From CAYUYV01 sp050331455 (GTDB taxonomy: Bacteria > Pseudomonadota > Alphaproteobacteria > JAJFIK01): a stretch of DNA of 64,000 bases. The translations under genes were made by a program, and so were the position numbers. Positions 19,967 through 28,300 of this stretch are shown here, piece after piece. Each line of letters opens with the position of its first letter. Position 1 is the first letter of the stretch. The notes under the pieces are model-generated. The model made no database searches and was not told the DNA's origin. It saw only the letters and a list, made by a program, of their open reading frames with translations. The stretch spans positions 1-64,000 of the forward strand of contig JBHJGV010000016.1 of NCBI GenBank assembly GCA_050331455.1, in the 5' to 3' direction.

Positions 19967-20007
19967 GTCTTCGGAATTCGTAGCATATTGCTCCAAATTC
20001 CGAAGAC
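19967..20007 (+). terminator. Long inverted repeat after pccA, at the edge of an AT-rich island
   Basis: Perfect 12-base arms GTCTTCGGAATT (19967-19978) and AATTCCGAAGAC (19996-20007). Inside them AGCA/TGCT (19982-19985, 19989-19992) can form a further short stem. It starts seven bases after the carboxylase stop and may terminate that transcript, although only a T-poor sequence (TAAACCACTTCTTT) follows. It also marks exactly where GC content drops, so it could be the end of an inserted segment. Confidence 0.6.
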
Positions 20008-20247
20008 TAAACCACTTCTTTACAAGCAGGCGATTGTATTTTGAAATGAAAAAGCATAAGTCACACGAATTTTTAGCCAAAGGCAAGGGTTGTGCAGATG
20101 TTTTTTCGCAGGGAGGAAGCCTTACTAATTCTCACATCTTTGGTGGCGAAGACGATTGTATGTGAAAACTTTTCTAAGATATTATCTTGAGTGATACATA
20201 GATTTAATTTAATCCTAAAGAATTTTTATATATTAGGAATATTAGAG
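20008..20247. other. AT-rich region upstream of the membrane protein gene
   Basis: A markedly AT-rich stretch between pccA and the DUF4760-like gene. A 39-codon frame at 20046-20165 exists but has no ribosome site. The region presumably holds the promoter of the downstream gene; several A/T-rich hexamers could act as -10 boxes, none decisively. Confidence 0.4.
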
Positions 20248-21297
20248 ATGAGTTATTTGCGTAATATAGTGGTCTTGATTTTTAAAGCTTTAGCATCCCC
20301 ATTCTTTCGATCTCTGAGTGTTTTTATGTTATATACATTATTCGTCAGTATTGGTTTAGTTCCAATATTTGAGATTGATGAATGCGGGGAGCTTCTAAAG
20401 CGGAATGCTGATGTCACCCATAATTCAAACTCATGCACAGTGGTTCTTCGTTTGGCTCTTGTTGATCGATTCCAATATATCAGTGTTTACGTGTACTTTT
20501 TCTATTTTTTGTTTTTCTGTATTCTGATTTATATTACTTTCTTCTGTCTTAGGATTATTGAAAGAGAAATTTATATATTTCCTTTATTCGTATTTTCTTT
20601 GGTTATATTTTTCGATTTGTATCTTTTGGTTTTTAGCCTTAAAGTTGCAGATCCGGAGCTGATCGGTGCTGCTGTGTTAGGTTTCTTTGCTGTATTTTAT
20701 TTCTTTGCCACCATTATAACAAATGTTGAGACAGAGAGAAACAGGAAAGCTGCATCAGACCTTGATGTATTAGGACGAAGGGAGAATTTTACACTCAACT
20801 TGGTCCTCAATATGCGGAGCGACGAACTCCTGAACTGGCACCGGGAAAATATTCTGGCCGAGGTGCCGACGGGCCAAGTCATCAGCCACAAGATGGTGCC
20901 AAGCATAGAGCGCGAGCATGTTGAGCATGAACGCGTGGCGCCAAGCGGTTTCATTCCTGAGGACGTGCCGCTTTACGAGTCCCTCATCTATCTTCTCAAC
21001 TATTATGAATTCATCGCCACGGGCATTCACAAGGGGATCATCGACCGGGACCTTATTGAGCTGACGGTCGGCAGTGTGATCTGCAAGTTCTACGAGAAAG
21101 TGGAACCCTTCGTGGACAGTCGGATCGAGGCCAGCATACGGAAAATCCGCCAGAAGCAGACCGCATCATCGGGCGATCCCTCAAACCACATCTACAGTGA
21201 CCTGAAGAAACTCATGGAAGAATGGCGCGAGCAGGATATGTGGTTCGTGACGCCCGAGGCTGAGAGACGGAACAGGCACGGCAGTGATTCAGGGTAA
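20248..21297 (+). CDS. DUF4760-like membrane protein (paralogue of the 55151 gene)
   Basis: The 349-residue protein has four predicted membrane helices: about residues 18-40, 80-104, 110-135 and 142-165. An extracytoplasmic loop holds IDECGE and a later Cys, which could form a disulfide. The cytoplasmic part (from ~170) contains NFTLNLVLNMRSDELLNWHRE and YLLNYYEFIATGIHKGIIDR, matching the DUF4760-type helical domain. It is clearly paralogous to the protein at 55151, with ELIGAAVLG, RSDELLNWHR and LNYYEFIATGIH shared. The ATG at 20248 has AGGAA nine bases upstream; an in-frame GTG at 20191 lacks one. Base composition changes sharply inside the gene: the membrane half is AT-rich and from about base 20800 the cytoplasmic half is GC-rich. 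This suggests a horizontally acquired or recombined gene. Function unknown. Confidence 0.75.
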   Translation: MSYLRNIVVLIFKALASPFFRSLSVFMLYTLFVSIGLVPIFEIDECGELLKRNADVTHNSNSCTVVLRLALVDRFQYISVYVYFFYFLFFCILIYITFFCLRIIEREIYIFPLFVFSLVIFFDLYLLVFSLKVADPELIGAAVLGFFAVFYFFATIITNVETERNRKAASDLDVLGRRENFTLNLVLNMRSDELLNWHRENILAEVPTGQVISHKMVPSIEREHVEHERVAPSGFIPEDVPLYESLIYLLNYYEFIATGIHKGIIDRDLIELTVGSVICKFYEKVEPFVDSRIEASIRKIRQKQTASSGDPSNHIYSDLKKLMEEWREQDMWFVTPEAERRNRHGSDSG

Positions 21298-21442
21298 CGC
21301 TCCCCCGGCCCCCCACGACTTGCCCCTTGGGCAAGGACGCGCCTGTCCGGCATAGATTGGGGCTCAATCCATCGTTTCGACCACGTGACGGAAAACCGCC
21401 CATTATGGGTGCCCCATCCCCAGGGAACGCGGGCGTTTTGGG

Positions 21443-22834
21443 TCACGCCCGCTTCAACACATATTGCCCGACATCGGTGGCGGTGGAGCGGAAGCCCGCT
21501 TCGCAATAGGCATAATAGTAGAGCCACATGCGCTTGAACCGCTCGTCGAAGCCTTGGGCGGCGATGGCGGGCCAAGCCTCCAGGAAGCGCCGGCGCCATT
21601 GGGCCAGCGTCCGGGCATAATCGAGGCCGAACAGGTGTTTGTCCGCACAGGTCAGACCCGCCCGGATGAGCTGTTTGTCCAAAATGGTGGGGGAGGGCAG
21701 CATACCGCCCGGAAAGATGTATTTCTGGATGAAATCCTGGCTCGTGCGGTAATCGGCATAAAGATCGTCGCGAATGCTGATGATCTGGAGGCCCGCCAAC
21801 CCGTCCTCGGTCAGCACGGACTGGATCTTACCGAAAAAGGTCGGCCAATACTGTTCACCCACGGCCTCGAACATCTCGATGGATGCGATGCGGTCGAACT
21901 GTCCGCTCACGTCGCGGTAATCGCGATAGGCAATGGTGACCCGGTCGGCGAGGCCCGCTTCGAACACCCTCCGCTGGGCGTAGTCGTGCTGGGCCTTCGA
22001 GATGGTCACGCCGGTGACGCGTGCGCCCGTGGTCCGGGCCGCATGGACGGCAAAGCCGCCCCACCCGCAGCCAATTTCGAGCACGTGGTGATCCGCCGTC
22101 ACACCGAGCCGGGAGAGCAGGGCCGTGTATTTCGTTTCCTGGGCCCGGGCAAGATCCTGGGCCGGGTGGTCGAAGACGGCACTGGAATAGGTCATGGTCC
22201 GGTCGAGCCAGGTTTCGTAAAAGTCATTGCCCAGATCGTAATGGGCCTCAATGTTCTTGCGCGACTGGCTCTTCGTGTTCCGGTTCAGGCTGTGGGCCGC
22301 ACGCTGGGCAAGGCGCACCAGCGGCCGCGCATCGATAAAGGCCCGCATATGCATCCCGTTGCGGCTGACCAAATCCAGAAGCGCCGTCAGGTCCGGTGTG
22401 TCCCACTGACCGTCGAGATAGGCATCGGCGACGCCGATATTGCCGCCCGTCAGCAGGCGTGCGGCCATGGCCTGATCATGAATGCGAATGGCCGCCACGG
22501 CGCCGGGCTCGAGCGTGCCGGCAAAGCGCAGGACCTCCCCGGCCGGCAGCGCGACGATCAGGGTGCCCCATTCCAGGTTCAGCGCAATCCGGAGGGCCGC
22601 CTTCATGGAAAAGCTCAGCCCACGCAGGGCTTTGATCTGCCGGCCCGTGGCCCGGGGCAGGATTTCCGGATCGAGGCAGGCGAGGTCGAACAGATCGGGA
22701 ATTGTCAGCGTACCATCCATCTGCACCGCACTGCTTGGCCGCTCATTCGCGCGGTCATCGTCTCGTTCACGGGCCATGTCCACCGCTTTCGCGCTCACCG
22801 CCTCGTTGCACATCCCTTTTGCCATGGTGGTCAT
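21443..22834 (-). CDS. cfa: Cyclopropane-fatty-acyl-phospholipid synthase family methyltransferase
   Basis: The 463-residue protein has the N-terminal lipid-binding domain (to ~160), then SAM motif I HHVLEIGCGWGGFAVHAA and the family segments HYDLGNDFYETWLDRTMTYSSA and YIFPGGMLPS. CFA synthases methylate double bonds in membrane phospholipids with S-adenosylmethionine to make cyclopropane acids; the close relative UfaM of Rhodobacter instead adds a methyl branch en route to furan fatty acids. Its position after photolyase, FAD oxidoreductase and DUF1365 genes favours the second possibility, but sequence alone does not decide. AAGGA stands just before the ATG. About 180 bases separate it from the DUF1365 gene. 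Confidence 0.9.
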   Translation of the reverse strand: MTTMAKGMCNEAVSAKAVDMARERDDDRANERPSSAVQMDGTLTIPDLFDLACLDPEILPRATGRQIKALRGLSFSMKAALRIALNLEWGTLIVALPAGEVLRFAGTLEPGAVAAIRIHDQAMAARLLTGGNIGVADAYLDGQWDTPDLTALLDLVSRNGMHMRAFIDARPLVRLAQRAAHSLNRNTKSQSRKNIEAHYDLGNDFYETWLDRTMTYSSAVFDHPAQDLARAQETKYTALLSRLGVTADHHVLEIGCGWGGFAVHAARTTGARVTGVTISKAQHDYAQRRVFEAGLADRVTIAYRDYRDVSGQFDRIASIEMFEAVGEQYWPTFFGKIQSVLTEDGLAGLQIISIRDDLYADYRTSQDFIQKYIFPGGMLPSPTILDKQLIRAGLTCADKHLFGLDYARTLAQWRRRFLEAWPAIAAQGFDERFKRMWLYYYAYCEAGFRSTATDVGQYVLKRA

Positions 22835-23013
22835 GCCTGATCCTTTCCTTCACATCCCCGTCCCAATCGTCAAGCGCCTGAGTGTTTCGGTCCGCGGCGG
22901 TCTTGGCAAGGCGCCCTGTCCCCGCGTCCCGTCCCGGCGCCCGGGGGCCGCTCCCACTGAGCGTCCATTCGCCCCACGGATCCACCGGACACAGATTTAC
23001 GCATAAGAGCCGC

Positions 23014-23856
23014 TTATGGAATATCAAGCCGATCGGGGCGAGTGGACGCCGGGTCGGGTTCGGCGCGGGTCGCCGGTCGGTCCGGAAGCGGGGGTTCCGG
23101 AGCGAGCGGCACCCCCTTGAGCCAGAGACGCAGCGCTTCCCAATGGATGGCTGCAATGATCTTCAGGGTCATAAACGGAAAACGCCACAGCAGACGCCGC
23201 AGGGCGCCATCGGTGAAGGCTTCGCGTGTCCCCTTGAGGCGCGCGATGAGGACCGGCGTGCCCTCCTCGGTCTGACGGATCGACACGGCGACCCGGCGAT
23301 CCGGGGCATGGAGACGGAATTCATAGGTGCAGGCCATGCCGATAAAGGGTGAGACATGGAACACTTTTTCCGCGCGGTGGCGGGCCGGCTGTGCCGCGTC
23401 CGCACTGACCGGCGCCACATAAGCATGGGACTGTCCAAAGGTGTTCGAAACCTGGTGGAGCACCGCGCCCAGGCGCCCCTGGCTGTCATAGCAGAAATAG
23501 ACCGATAGCGGATTGAATACATAACCGAACAGGCGCGGGAAACACAGCAGGCGAATGGGCCCGCCCGGCGGGGTGATGCCGTGTTCGGCGAGGCGTGCCT
23601 CGACCCAGGGCCGCAGGGGCGTCCCGTCGCGGGGCCCGTGATCCCGGTCGTGGAAACCCGCAAGCCAGCCGCGATTGTGCGTGAACAGGCGGGACGCATC
23701 CGCGACCTCGCCCGCCCGGTCGATATCGATCACGAGGCTGACGACCGCATAGCGGAAGACATGGCGTACTGGTTTCAGGCGGGCATGCATCACGTCGCAG
23801 GCATAGAGCGCCGCTGGCGGCGCATCCTCCGCCAAAACGGGCTGGGTCATGCTCAC
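23014..23856 (-). CDS. DUF1365 family protein
   Basis: The 280-residue protein shows the DUF1365 pattern: an N-terminal ACDVMHARLKPVRHVFRY, the central FPRLFGYVFNPLSVYFCYD and KVFHVSPFIGMACTYEFRL, and the C-terminal WRFPFMTLKIIAAIHWEAL. The biochemical role is not established; the family regularly sits between a flavin amine-oxidase-like gene and a Cfa gene, as here. The GTG at 23856 overlaps the stop of the oxidoreductase (GTGA) and has GGAG nine bases upstream; ATG at 23850 is the alternative. It probably takes part in modification of membrane fatty acids. Confidence 0.9.
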   Translation of the reverse strand: MSMTQPVLAEDAPPAALYACDVMHARLKPVRHVFRYAVVSLVIDIDRAGEVADASRLFTHNRGWLAGFHDRDHGPRDGTPLRPWVEARLAEHGITPPGGPIRLLCFPRLFGYVFNPLSVYFCYDSQGRLGAVLHQVSNTFGQSHAYVAPVSADAAQPARHRAEKVFHVSPFIGMACTYEFRLHAPDRRVAVSIRQTEEGTPVLIARLKGTREAFTDGALRRLLWRFPFMTLKIIAAIHWEALRLWLKGVPLAPEPPLPDRPATRAEPDPASTRPDRLDIP

Positions 23857-25109
23857 GAAAGCGCCTCCAGAGCATCGGCCTCAATGCCATCCGCGGCCGC
23901 ATAACCTGCTCGCAGGCCATCCTCGTGGAAGCCGTATCCGCACCAGGCGCCGGCGAACCACACCTTGCGCCGCCCCTGGATTGTGGACAGCCGCTCCTGG
24001 GCCAGCACGGCCGGTCCGTCATATTGCGGATGATCATAGACCATGCGGGCGAAGGTCAGGTCGTCCCGCGGCGGCGTGGCCGGATTCAAGGTCACGAACA
24101 ACGGGCGCGCGGGATCCAGGTTCTGGAGCGCGTTCATCCAGTAGGAGACGCAGACCGGCGCATCGGGCGCGGACTCCAGCACGCTCCAGGCCGCCCAGGC
24201 CTTGCGCCGCCGCGGCATCAGGGCAGGGTCCCGGTGGAGAAAGGCCGTGTTCGGCGCAAAGCCGATGGCCCCGAGGATCGCCTGTTCGTCCCGATCCGCA
24301 TCACCCAGCAGGGCCAGGGCCTCGTCGCTGTGGCAGGCGAGCAGCACCCGGTCATAGGTGTCCACACCGCCGGCACTGTCGCGCACGGCGACACCATCAT
24401 CCGTCCGCGTGACCGAGACCGCGCCGCAGCCCACGCGGATCCGGTCCCGGAACGGTGCCGTCAGGCGATCCACATAGACCCGCGAGCCCCCCGTCACCGT
24501 CTGCCACCGGGGACGCTCGAAGCCAAGCAGCCGGTGGTTCTCGAAAAATCGGATGAAGCTCTGGGCCGGGAAATCGAGCACCCGCGCCTTGGGCATCGAC
24601 CAGATGGCGGCGCCCATGGGCTGGACGAAGCCGCTGCGAAAGGTCTCGCCCACGGTGAGATCGCTCAAATAGTCGCCGAGGGATCGCCGGCCAATGGTAT
24701 CCCGGTCCAGGTCCCGGCGTGCGGCCTTGAAGAAGGTGTTGATGTCAATCAGCATGCGCAGGAAACGCGGGCTGACAGCATTTTTCCTCTGGGTAAAGAG
24801 TGTATCGAGGGAGTGTCCGCACCATTCGAAGGCGCCGCCGCCCAGGGATACGCCAAAACTCATGTCTGTACTCTCAAGGGGCACTTGCAGGTCCGTGAAC
24901 AGGCCCGTGAGAAGCGGATAGTTGCGCCCGTTGAAGACGATGAAGCCCGTGTCCACGGACATCGGCACGCCGTCATAGTCGATGTCGACCGTGTTGGAAT
25001 GGCCGCCGACCCGGTTCTGTTTTTCATAAAGCGTGAGGGTGTGGCGGGGGTGAAGCCGGTGGGCGGCGCCCAGACCGGCAATGCCCGTACCCACGATGGC
25101 GAGTTTCAT
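23853..25109 (-). CDS. FAD-dependent oxidoreductase, amine-oxidase/desaturase-like
   Basis: This 418-residue flavoprotein starts with MKLAIVGTGIAGLGAAHRL (dinucleotide-binding fold) followed by YEKQNRVGGHSNT. The C-terminal FAGAWCGYGFHEDGLRAGYAAA is the closing FAD motif. It belongs to the NAD(P)-binding amine-oxidase-like group that includes RSP_1091 (UfaD) of Rhodobacter, which acts on methyl-branched fatty acids. The ATG at 25109 gives the canonical N-terminus; a start at 25190 would prefix 27 unrelated residues and overlap the photolyase gene. It is translationally coupled to the DUF1365 gene and lies 37 bases after the photolyase. Confidence 0.9.
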   Translation of the reverse strand: MKLAIVGTGIAGLGAAHRLHPRHTLTLYEKQNRVGGHSNTVDIDYDGVPMSVDTGFIVFNGRNYPLLTGLFTDLQVPLESTDMSFGVSLGGGAFEWCGHSLDTLFTQRKNAVSPRFLRMLIDINTFFKAARRDLDRDTIGRRSLGDYLSDLTVGETFRSGFVQPMGAAIWSMPKARVLDFPAQSFIRFFENHRLLGFERPRWQTVTGGSRVYVDRLTAPFRDRIRVGCGAVSVTRTDDGVAVRDSAGGVDTYDRVLLACHSDEALALLGDADRDEQAILGAIGFAPNTAFLHRDPALMPRRRKAWAAWSVLESAPDAPVCVSYWMNALQNLDPARPLFVTLNPATPPRDDLTFARMVYDHPQYDGPAVLAQERLSTIQGRRKVWFAGAWCGYGFHEDGLRAGYAAADGIEADALEALS

Positions 25110-25146
25110 GGGAATCCTGATCCAAAAACGGCGGGCCGCCCCTGGA

Positions 25147-26616
25147 TCAGGCGGCCTTTCCCTTGATGGTTTCAAAGGCTGCGAGCGCACGCTCGCGTCC
25201 TTTTTTATGGTCGATGATCGGATGGGGATAGTCCACCCCCAGGGTCACGCCTGCGTCTTTCAGCACGTCCTTGGGCGCGTTCCAGGGATCGTGGATGTGT
25301 TTGGCCGGCATTTTTGCAAGTTCCGGCACGAAACGGCGCACGTAATCCCCGTCGGGGTCGTATCGCTGGCCCTGCAAGACCGGATTGAAAACGCGGAAAT
25401 AGGGGGCGGCATCGGCGCCGCAGCCGGCAATCCACTGCCAGCCCGCGCTGTTGTTCGCCGGATCCGCATCGACCAGGGTGTCCCAGAACCAGTCCTCCCC
25501 CTCCTGCCAGGGAATGAGCAGGTGCTTGACCAGCAGGGAGCCGACAATCATCCGGACGCGGTTGTGCATCCAGCCGATCTCGTAAAGCTGGCGCATTCCG
25601 GCATCCACGATGGGATAGCCAGTCTGTCCGCGCTGCCAGGCCTTGAGGGCCTTCTTGTCCTTCTCCCAGGGAAAGTCTTTGAATTCGGGGCGCAGGGACT
25701 GCCGGGGCAAGTCCGGATTGTGATAGAGCAGCGTGTAGGAAAACTCGCGCCAGCCGATTTCGGCTAGGAATTTTTCCGCCTGTTTGGCGGGCACGCTGCC
25801 ATCCTCGATCCGTCCCATGACGGTCTGATAGATCGTGCGTGGACTGATTTCGCCATGGACGAGATGGGGCGACAGCATGGAGGTCCCCTTCCGGTCCGGC
25901 CGGTCCCGATCCTCGGCATACTGTGAGGCTGCATCGTCCAGAAACGTCTTTAGCCGGTCCAAGGCGGCCTTCTCGCCCGGCGTCCACGTGTCGCGCAGCC
26001 CGTCGGCCCAGTCGGGCTTGCTGGGCAGCAGGTCCCAGTCCTCCAGCGCTTCGCTGGACATCGTCTTCTTTTCGGGCGGCGCGGGCAGTTTTCTCGGGCG
26101 GGGCAGGGGCTCGGGCATGTCGCCGGCGCCCAGGGAGGCGCGCCAGTAGGCAGAGAACACCTTATAGGGATCACCAGACCCGTTGACGATCTCCCAGGGC
26201 TCCCTCAGGAGGGCGCCGTTGAAGCTCTCGACGGTCAGGTCCCGGTTCTTGAGGGCGGTCTTCACGGCCGTATCCCGGGCAATCGCCGCTTTTTCGTAGT
26301 CCCGGTTCCAGTACACCCGCGCGGCGCCGGTCTCCCCGATGACGGCTTCCAGGCAGTCCAGGGCATTGCCGCTGCGCAGGATCAAGCGCTGGCCCAGATC
26401 CTCAAGCCCCGCGGCAAGGGCGGCCAGGGATCCGTGCAGCCACCAGGCGCGGGCGCCGCCCGGTGACCGGGGTGCGTCCTTGCCAGTCTCGCGAATATAG
26501 AGGCAGACCAGCGGATCGCCCGCGTCGATCGCGGCGCGCAAGGCAGGGTGGTCGGTCAGGCGCAGATCGCGGCGGAACCACACGATGGTCGGGCCGCTCC
26601 CGGTGTCTGAAGCCAT
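25147..26616 (-). CDS. phrB: Deoxyribodipyrimidine photolyase (class I CPD photolyase)
   Basis: The 489-residue enzyme begins IVWFRRDLRLTDHPALRAAI (antenna domain). The C-terminal catalytic domain carries GWREFSYTLLYHNPD, GQTGYPIVDAGMRQLYEIGW and NNSAGWQWIAGCGADAAPYF, the FAD and pyrimidine-dimer pocket of class I photolyases. It repairs cyclobutane dimers in blue light. The ATG at 26616 is followed directly by the conserved N-terminus; the longer reading from 26859 runs into the next gene and is rejected. It leads a block with the oxidoreductase, DUF1365 and Cfa genes, and a candidate ECF-type promoter lies upstream (26688-26716). Confidence 0.94.
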   Translation of the reverse strand: MASDTGSGPTIVWFRRDLRLTDHPALRAAIDAGDPLVCLYIRETGKDAPRSPGGARAWWLHGSLAALAAGLEDLGQRLILRSGNALDCLEAVIGETGAARVYWNRDYEKAAIARDTAVKTALKNRDLTVESFNGALLREPWEIVNGSGDPYKVFSAYWRASLGAGDMPEPLPRPRKLPAPPEKKTMSSEALEDWDLLPSKPDWADGLRDTWTPGEKAALDRLKTFLDDAASQYAEDRDRPDRKGTSMLSPHLVHGEISPRTIYQTVMGRIEDGSVPAKQAEKFLAEIGWREFSYTLLYHNPDLPRQSLRPEFKDFPWEKDKKALKAWQRGQTGYPIVDAGMRQLYEIGWMHNRVRMIVGSLLVKHLLIPWQEGEDWFWDTLVDADPANNSAGWQWIAGCGADAAPYFRVFNPVLQGQRYDPDGDYVRRFVPELAKMPAKHIHDPWNAPKDVLKDAGVTLGVDYPHPIIDHKKGRERALAAFETIKGKAA

Positions 26617-26687
26617 GGAATGCAAACATCCTTCACTAAAATATCCGAGCGGGCCACATGGTGAGCCCATGCCGGCTGGATCAAAAG

Positions 26688-26716
26688 TGCTACGCTCCGC
26701 TCGACAACCCGGATCA
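26688..26716 (-). promoter_or_regulatory. Candidate ECF (RpoE/ChrR-type) promoter of the photolyase block
   Basis: On the minus strand TGATCC (26716-26711), 17 bases, then GTAGCA (26693-26688), about 70 bases before the photolyase start. TGATCC is the -35 hallmark of RpoE-ChrR singlet-oxygen promoters in Rhodobacter, whose known targets include phr, cfa-like and FAD oxidoreductase genes. A second TGATCC occurs at 26683-26678. The -10 match is partial. Confidence 0.4.
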
Positions 26717-26798
26717 TGCTCAATCATTCCATCCAAAGCGGGTGCGGTCCGCCATCGCGTTTCGCGTGTCGGGCAGAACGGTCTGGATCGATCCCGCG

Positions 26799-27803
26799 TC
26801 ACGGGTTCGCGTCCCATGCCGGGCCATCCTTCGGGGTGTACGGAAGGTGGCTGGTCCACTGGATGGCGGCCAGGATGTCCGGGTCCCGCTCCGCATGCCA
26901 GCGATTGGGATCGTCGCGTTCGGCATTCGCTTCGGCGGCCTTTTCGGCGAGGGACTGGCCGTTCGGCGTGCTGCGGCGGCTGCAGATGTCCGGACCCACA
27001 TTATAAAGCTTGGAGACAAGATCCAGGATGGCCCGTTCGACGACGGAACGCACCGCATATTGGATCGGTTCGTGGGCGCTGGTTCCGGCGGAAACATCGA
27101 ACAGGACCGTTCCGAAAAAGTCGAACACGCCGGCGCTGACCTCCCGCCCTACGATCTGCTTTTGGTAGGACACGACATCGACGACCAGCATGGAGCGGGT
27201 ATCCACGAGGCGCAGGTCGAGGCTGATATCCATCACATAAGCATTGGCATTGACGAAACCCTTGGCGCCGCGGGTGCCCGTCTCGCCGCCGAATCCGTCG
27301 ATGCCGCTCGAGCGGATATTGTAGTTGAGTTCCGTAATGCCGCCGACAAGAAAGAAATCGCTGCCCGCGATGGTTCCGGCTCGGATTTTCCGGAAATCGC
27401 CGTTGCGCTCGCCGATCAGCTTATTGTTGGCGAATTTGAGTTCCAGTTCGGTCACGCCCGTATCGAAGCGCTCCACCAGCACGAGGCCGGCCTTTGCCAG
27501 GGCCGACATGGCCATCAGCGAGGCGCCCTGGGTGACCTTGAAGCCGCCCTCCAGTTCCTGCTTGCCCGTGAAATCGGAAATGCGCCCCACGGCGATCCGG
27601 GCCCGGTTGACCTCGCCCCCGCGCAGATACTGCCCAAGGCAGCCCAGAGCTTGGGAGTAGGGGGTGTGCCGACTGCCCACAGTCGCCGATCCGATGGGCC
27701 TTGCATAAAGGCCCGTTTCCGGATCGGCGCCGGTATAGCTTTTCACGGTGCCACAGGCCGTCAGCATGGAGAGGGCGAGGGCCGCAAGGACTGTCCGTTT
27801 CAT
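26799..27803 (-). CDS. hfaB: CsgG/HfaB-type outer-membrane lipoprotein (holdfast anchor secretion)
   Basis: The 334-residue protein begins MKRTVLAALALSMLTACG, a lipoprotein signal with lipobox LTAC. The body matches CsgG/HfaB: RIAVGRISDFTGKQE, GASLMAMSALAKAGLVLVERFD, and the transmembrane-strand region FLVGGITELNYNIRSSG. CsgG forms the outer-membrane pore for curli subunits, and HfaB of Caulobacter is the corresponding pore for holdfast-anchor proteins HfaA and HfaD. Start at ATG 27803, giving a proper signal peptide; a GTG at 27836 would overlap the upstream stop. The C-terminal ~50 residues are charged and not conserved. hfaA is directly upstream. Confidence 0.88.
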   Translation of the reverse strand: MKRTVLAALALSMLTACGTVKSYTGADPETGLYARPIGSATVGSRHTPYSQALGCLGQYLRGGEVNRARIAVGRISDFTGKQELEGGFKVTQGASLMAMSALAKAGLVLVERFDTGVTELELKFANNKLIGERNGDFRKIRAGTIAGSDFFLVGGITELNYNIRSSGIDGFGGETGTRGAKGFVNANAYVMDISLDLRLVDTRSMLVVDVVSYQKQIVGREVSAGVFDFFGTVLFDVSAGTSAHEPIQYAVRSVVERAILDLVSKLYNVGPDICSRRSTPNGQSLAEKAAEANAERDDPNRWHAERDPDILAAIQWTSHLPYTPKDGPAWDANP

Positions 27804-27832
27804 GATGGTCTCTTCCCGTCTCGAACCTGTCT

Positions 27833-28300
27833 TCACTTCTCCAGGGTGAGGGAGGCGGAGATATCCCCCTCATTGACCTGTTCGGCATCGACGATGACCG
27901 TATTGCCGTGGCCCTCGACCACGACCGTCAGCATATTGCCGATTGCACTCGCGCTTGCGCCGTGGCCGGTGTCCATGAACCCGCCGCCCTGTCCTGCGCC
28001 TTCCGCAGCCCGGGCGCCTACACCGCCCGGCAGGGACCGGGGCCGACCGGCCGTGAACACATAGGCGTTCGAAGCGTCGCGAAAGGAGGGTGGGCGGAAC
28101 GGCATGGCATCGCTGCGGGGCGTGCGTCCGAAGCCGTGCCTGTAATGGCCGGCGTTGGGGCCCTGGTGGGATCCGTTACCCTGGCCCGGAAAGGCGTGGG
28201 CGGACGATAGGGCGCAGATCGCACTAAGAATGAGGACCGCCGCCGGCGTTGCGATGCCGAACCATGTCCCAGGCGTTTGCCCGCGCCGTGACCGCACCAT
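27833..28300 (-). CDS. hfaA: HfaA-like holdfast anchor protein
   Basis: About 155 residues. Signal peptide with hydrophobic core AAVLILSAICALSSAHA, then a Gly/His/Pro-rich linker. The C-terminal domain reads SASAIGNMLTVVVEGHGN and NTVIVDAEQVNEGDISAS, like the Caulobacter HfaA/curli-type repeat. HfaA polymerises on the cell surface and anchors the adhesive holdfast, secreted through the HfaB pore encoded next. The start is uncertain: in-frame ATGs occur at 28363, 28345, 28336, 28321 and 28300; 28300 gives the most ordinary signal peptide. The AIGN-LTV motif is shared with the two divergent repeat proteins at 28792 and 29536. Confidence 0.75.
   Translation of the reverse strand: MVRSRRGQTPGTWFGIATPAAVLILSAICALSSAHAFPGQGNGSHQGPNAGHYRHGFGRTPRSDAMPFRPPSFRDASNAYVFTAGRPRSLPGGVGARAAEGAGQGGGFMDTGHGASASAIGNMLTVVVEGHGNTVIVDAEQVNEGDISASLTLEK

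Noticed and set aside
20046..20165. A 39-codon frame (start MKKHKSHEF) in AT-rich island 1
   Set aside because: No ribosome site and no recognisable similarity; kept only as a remark.
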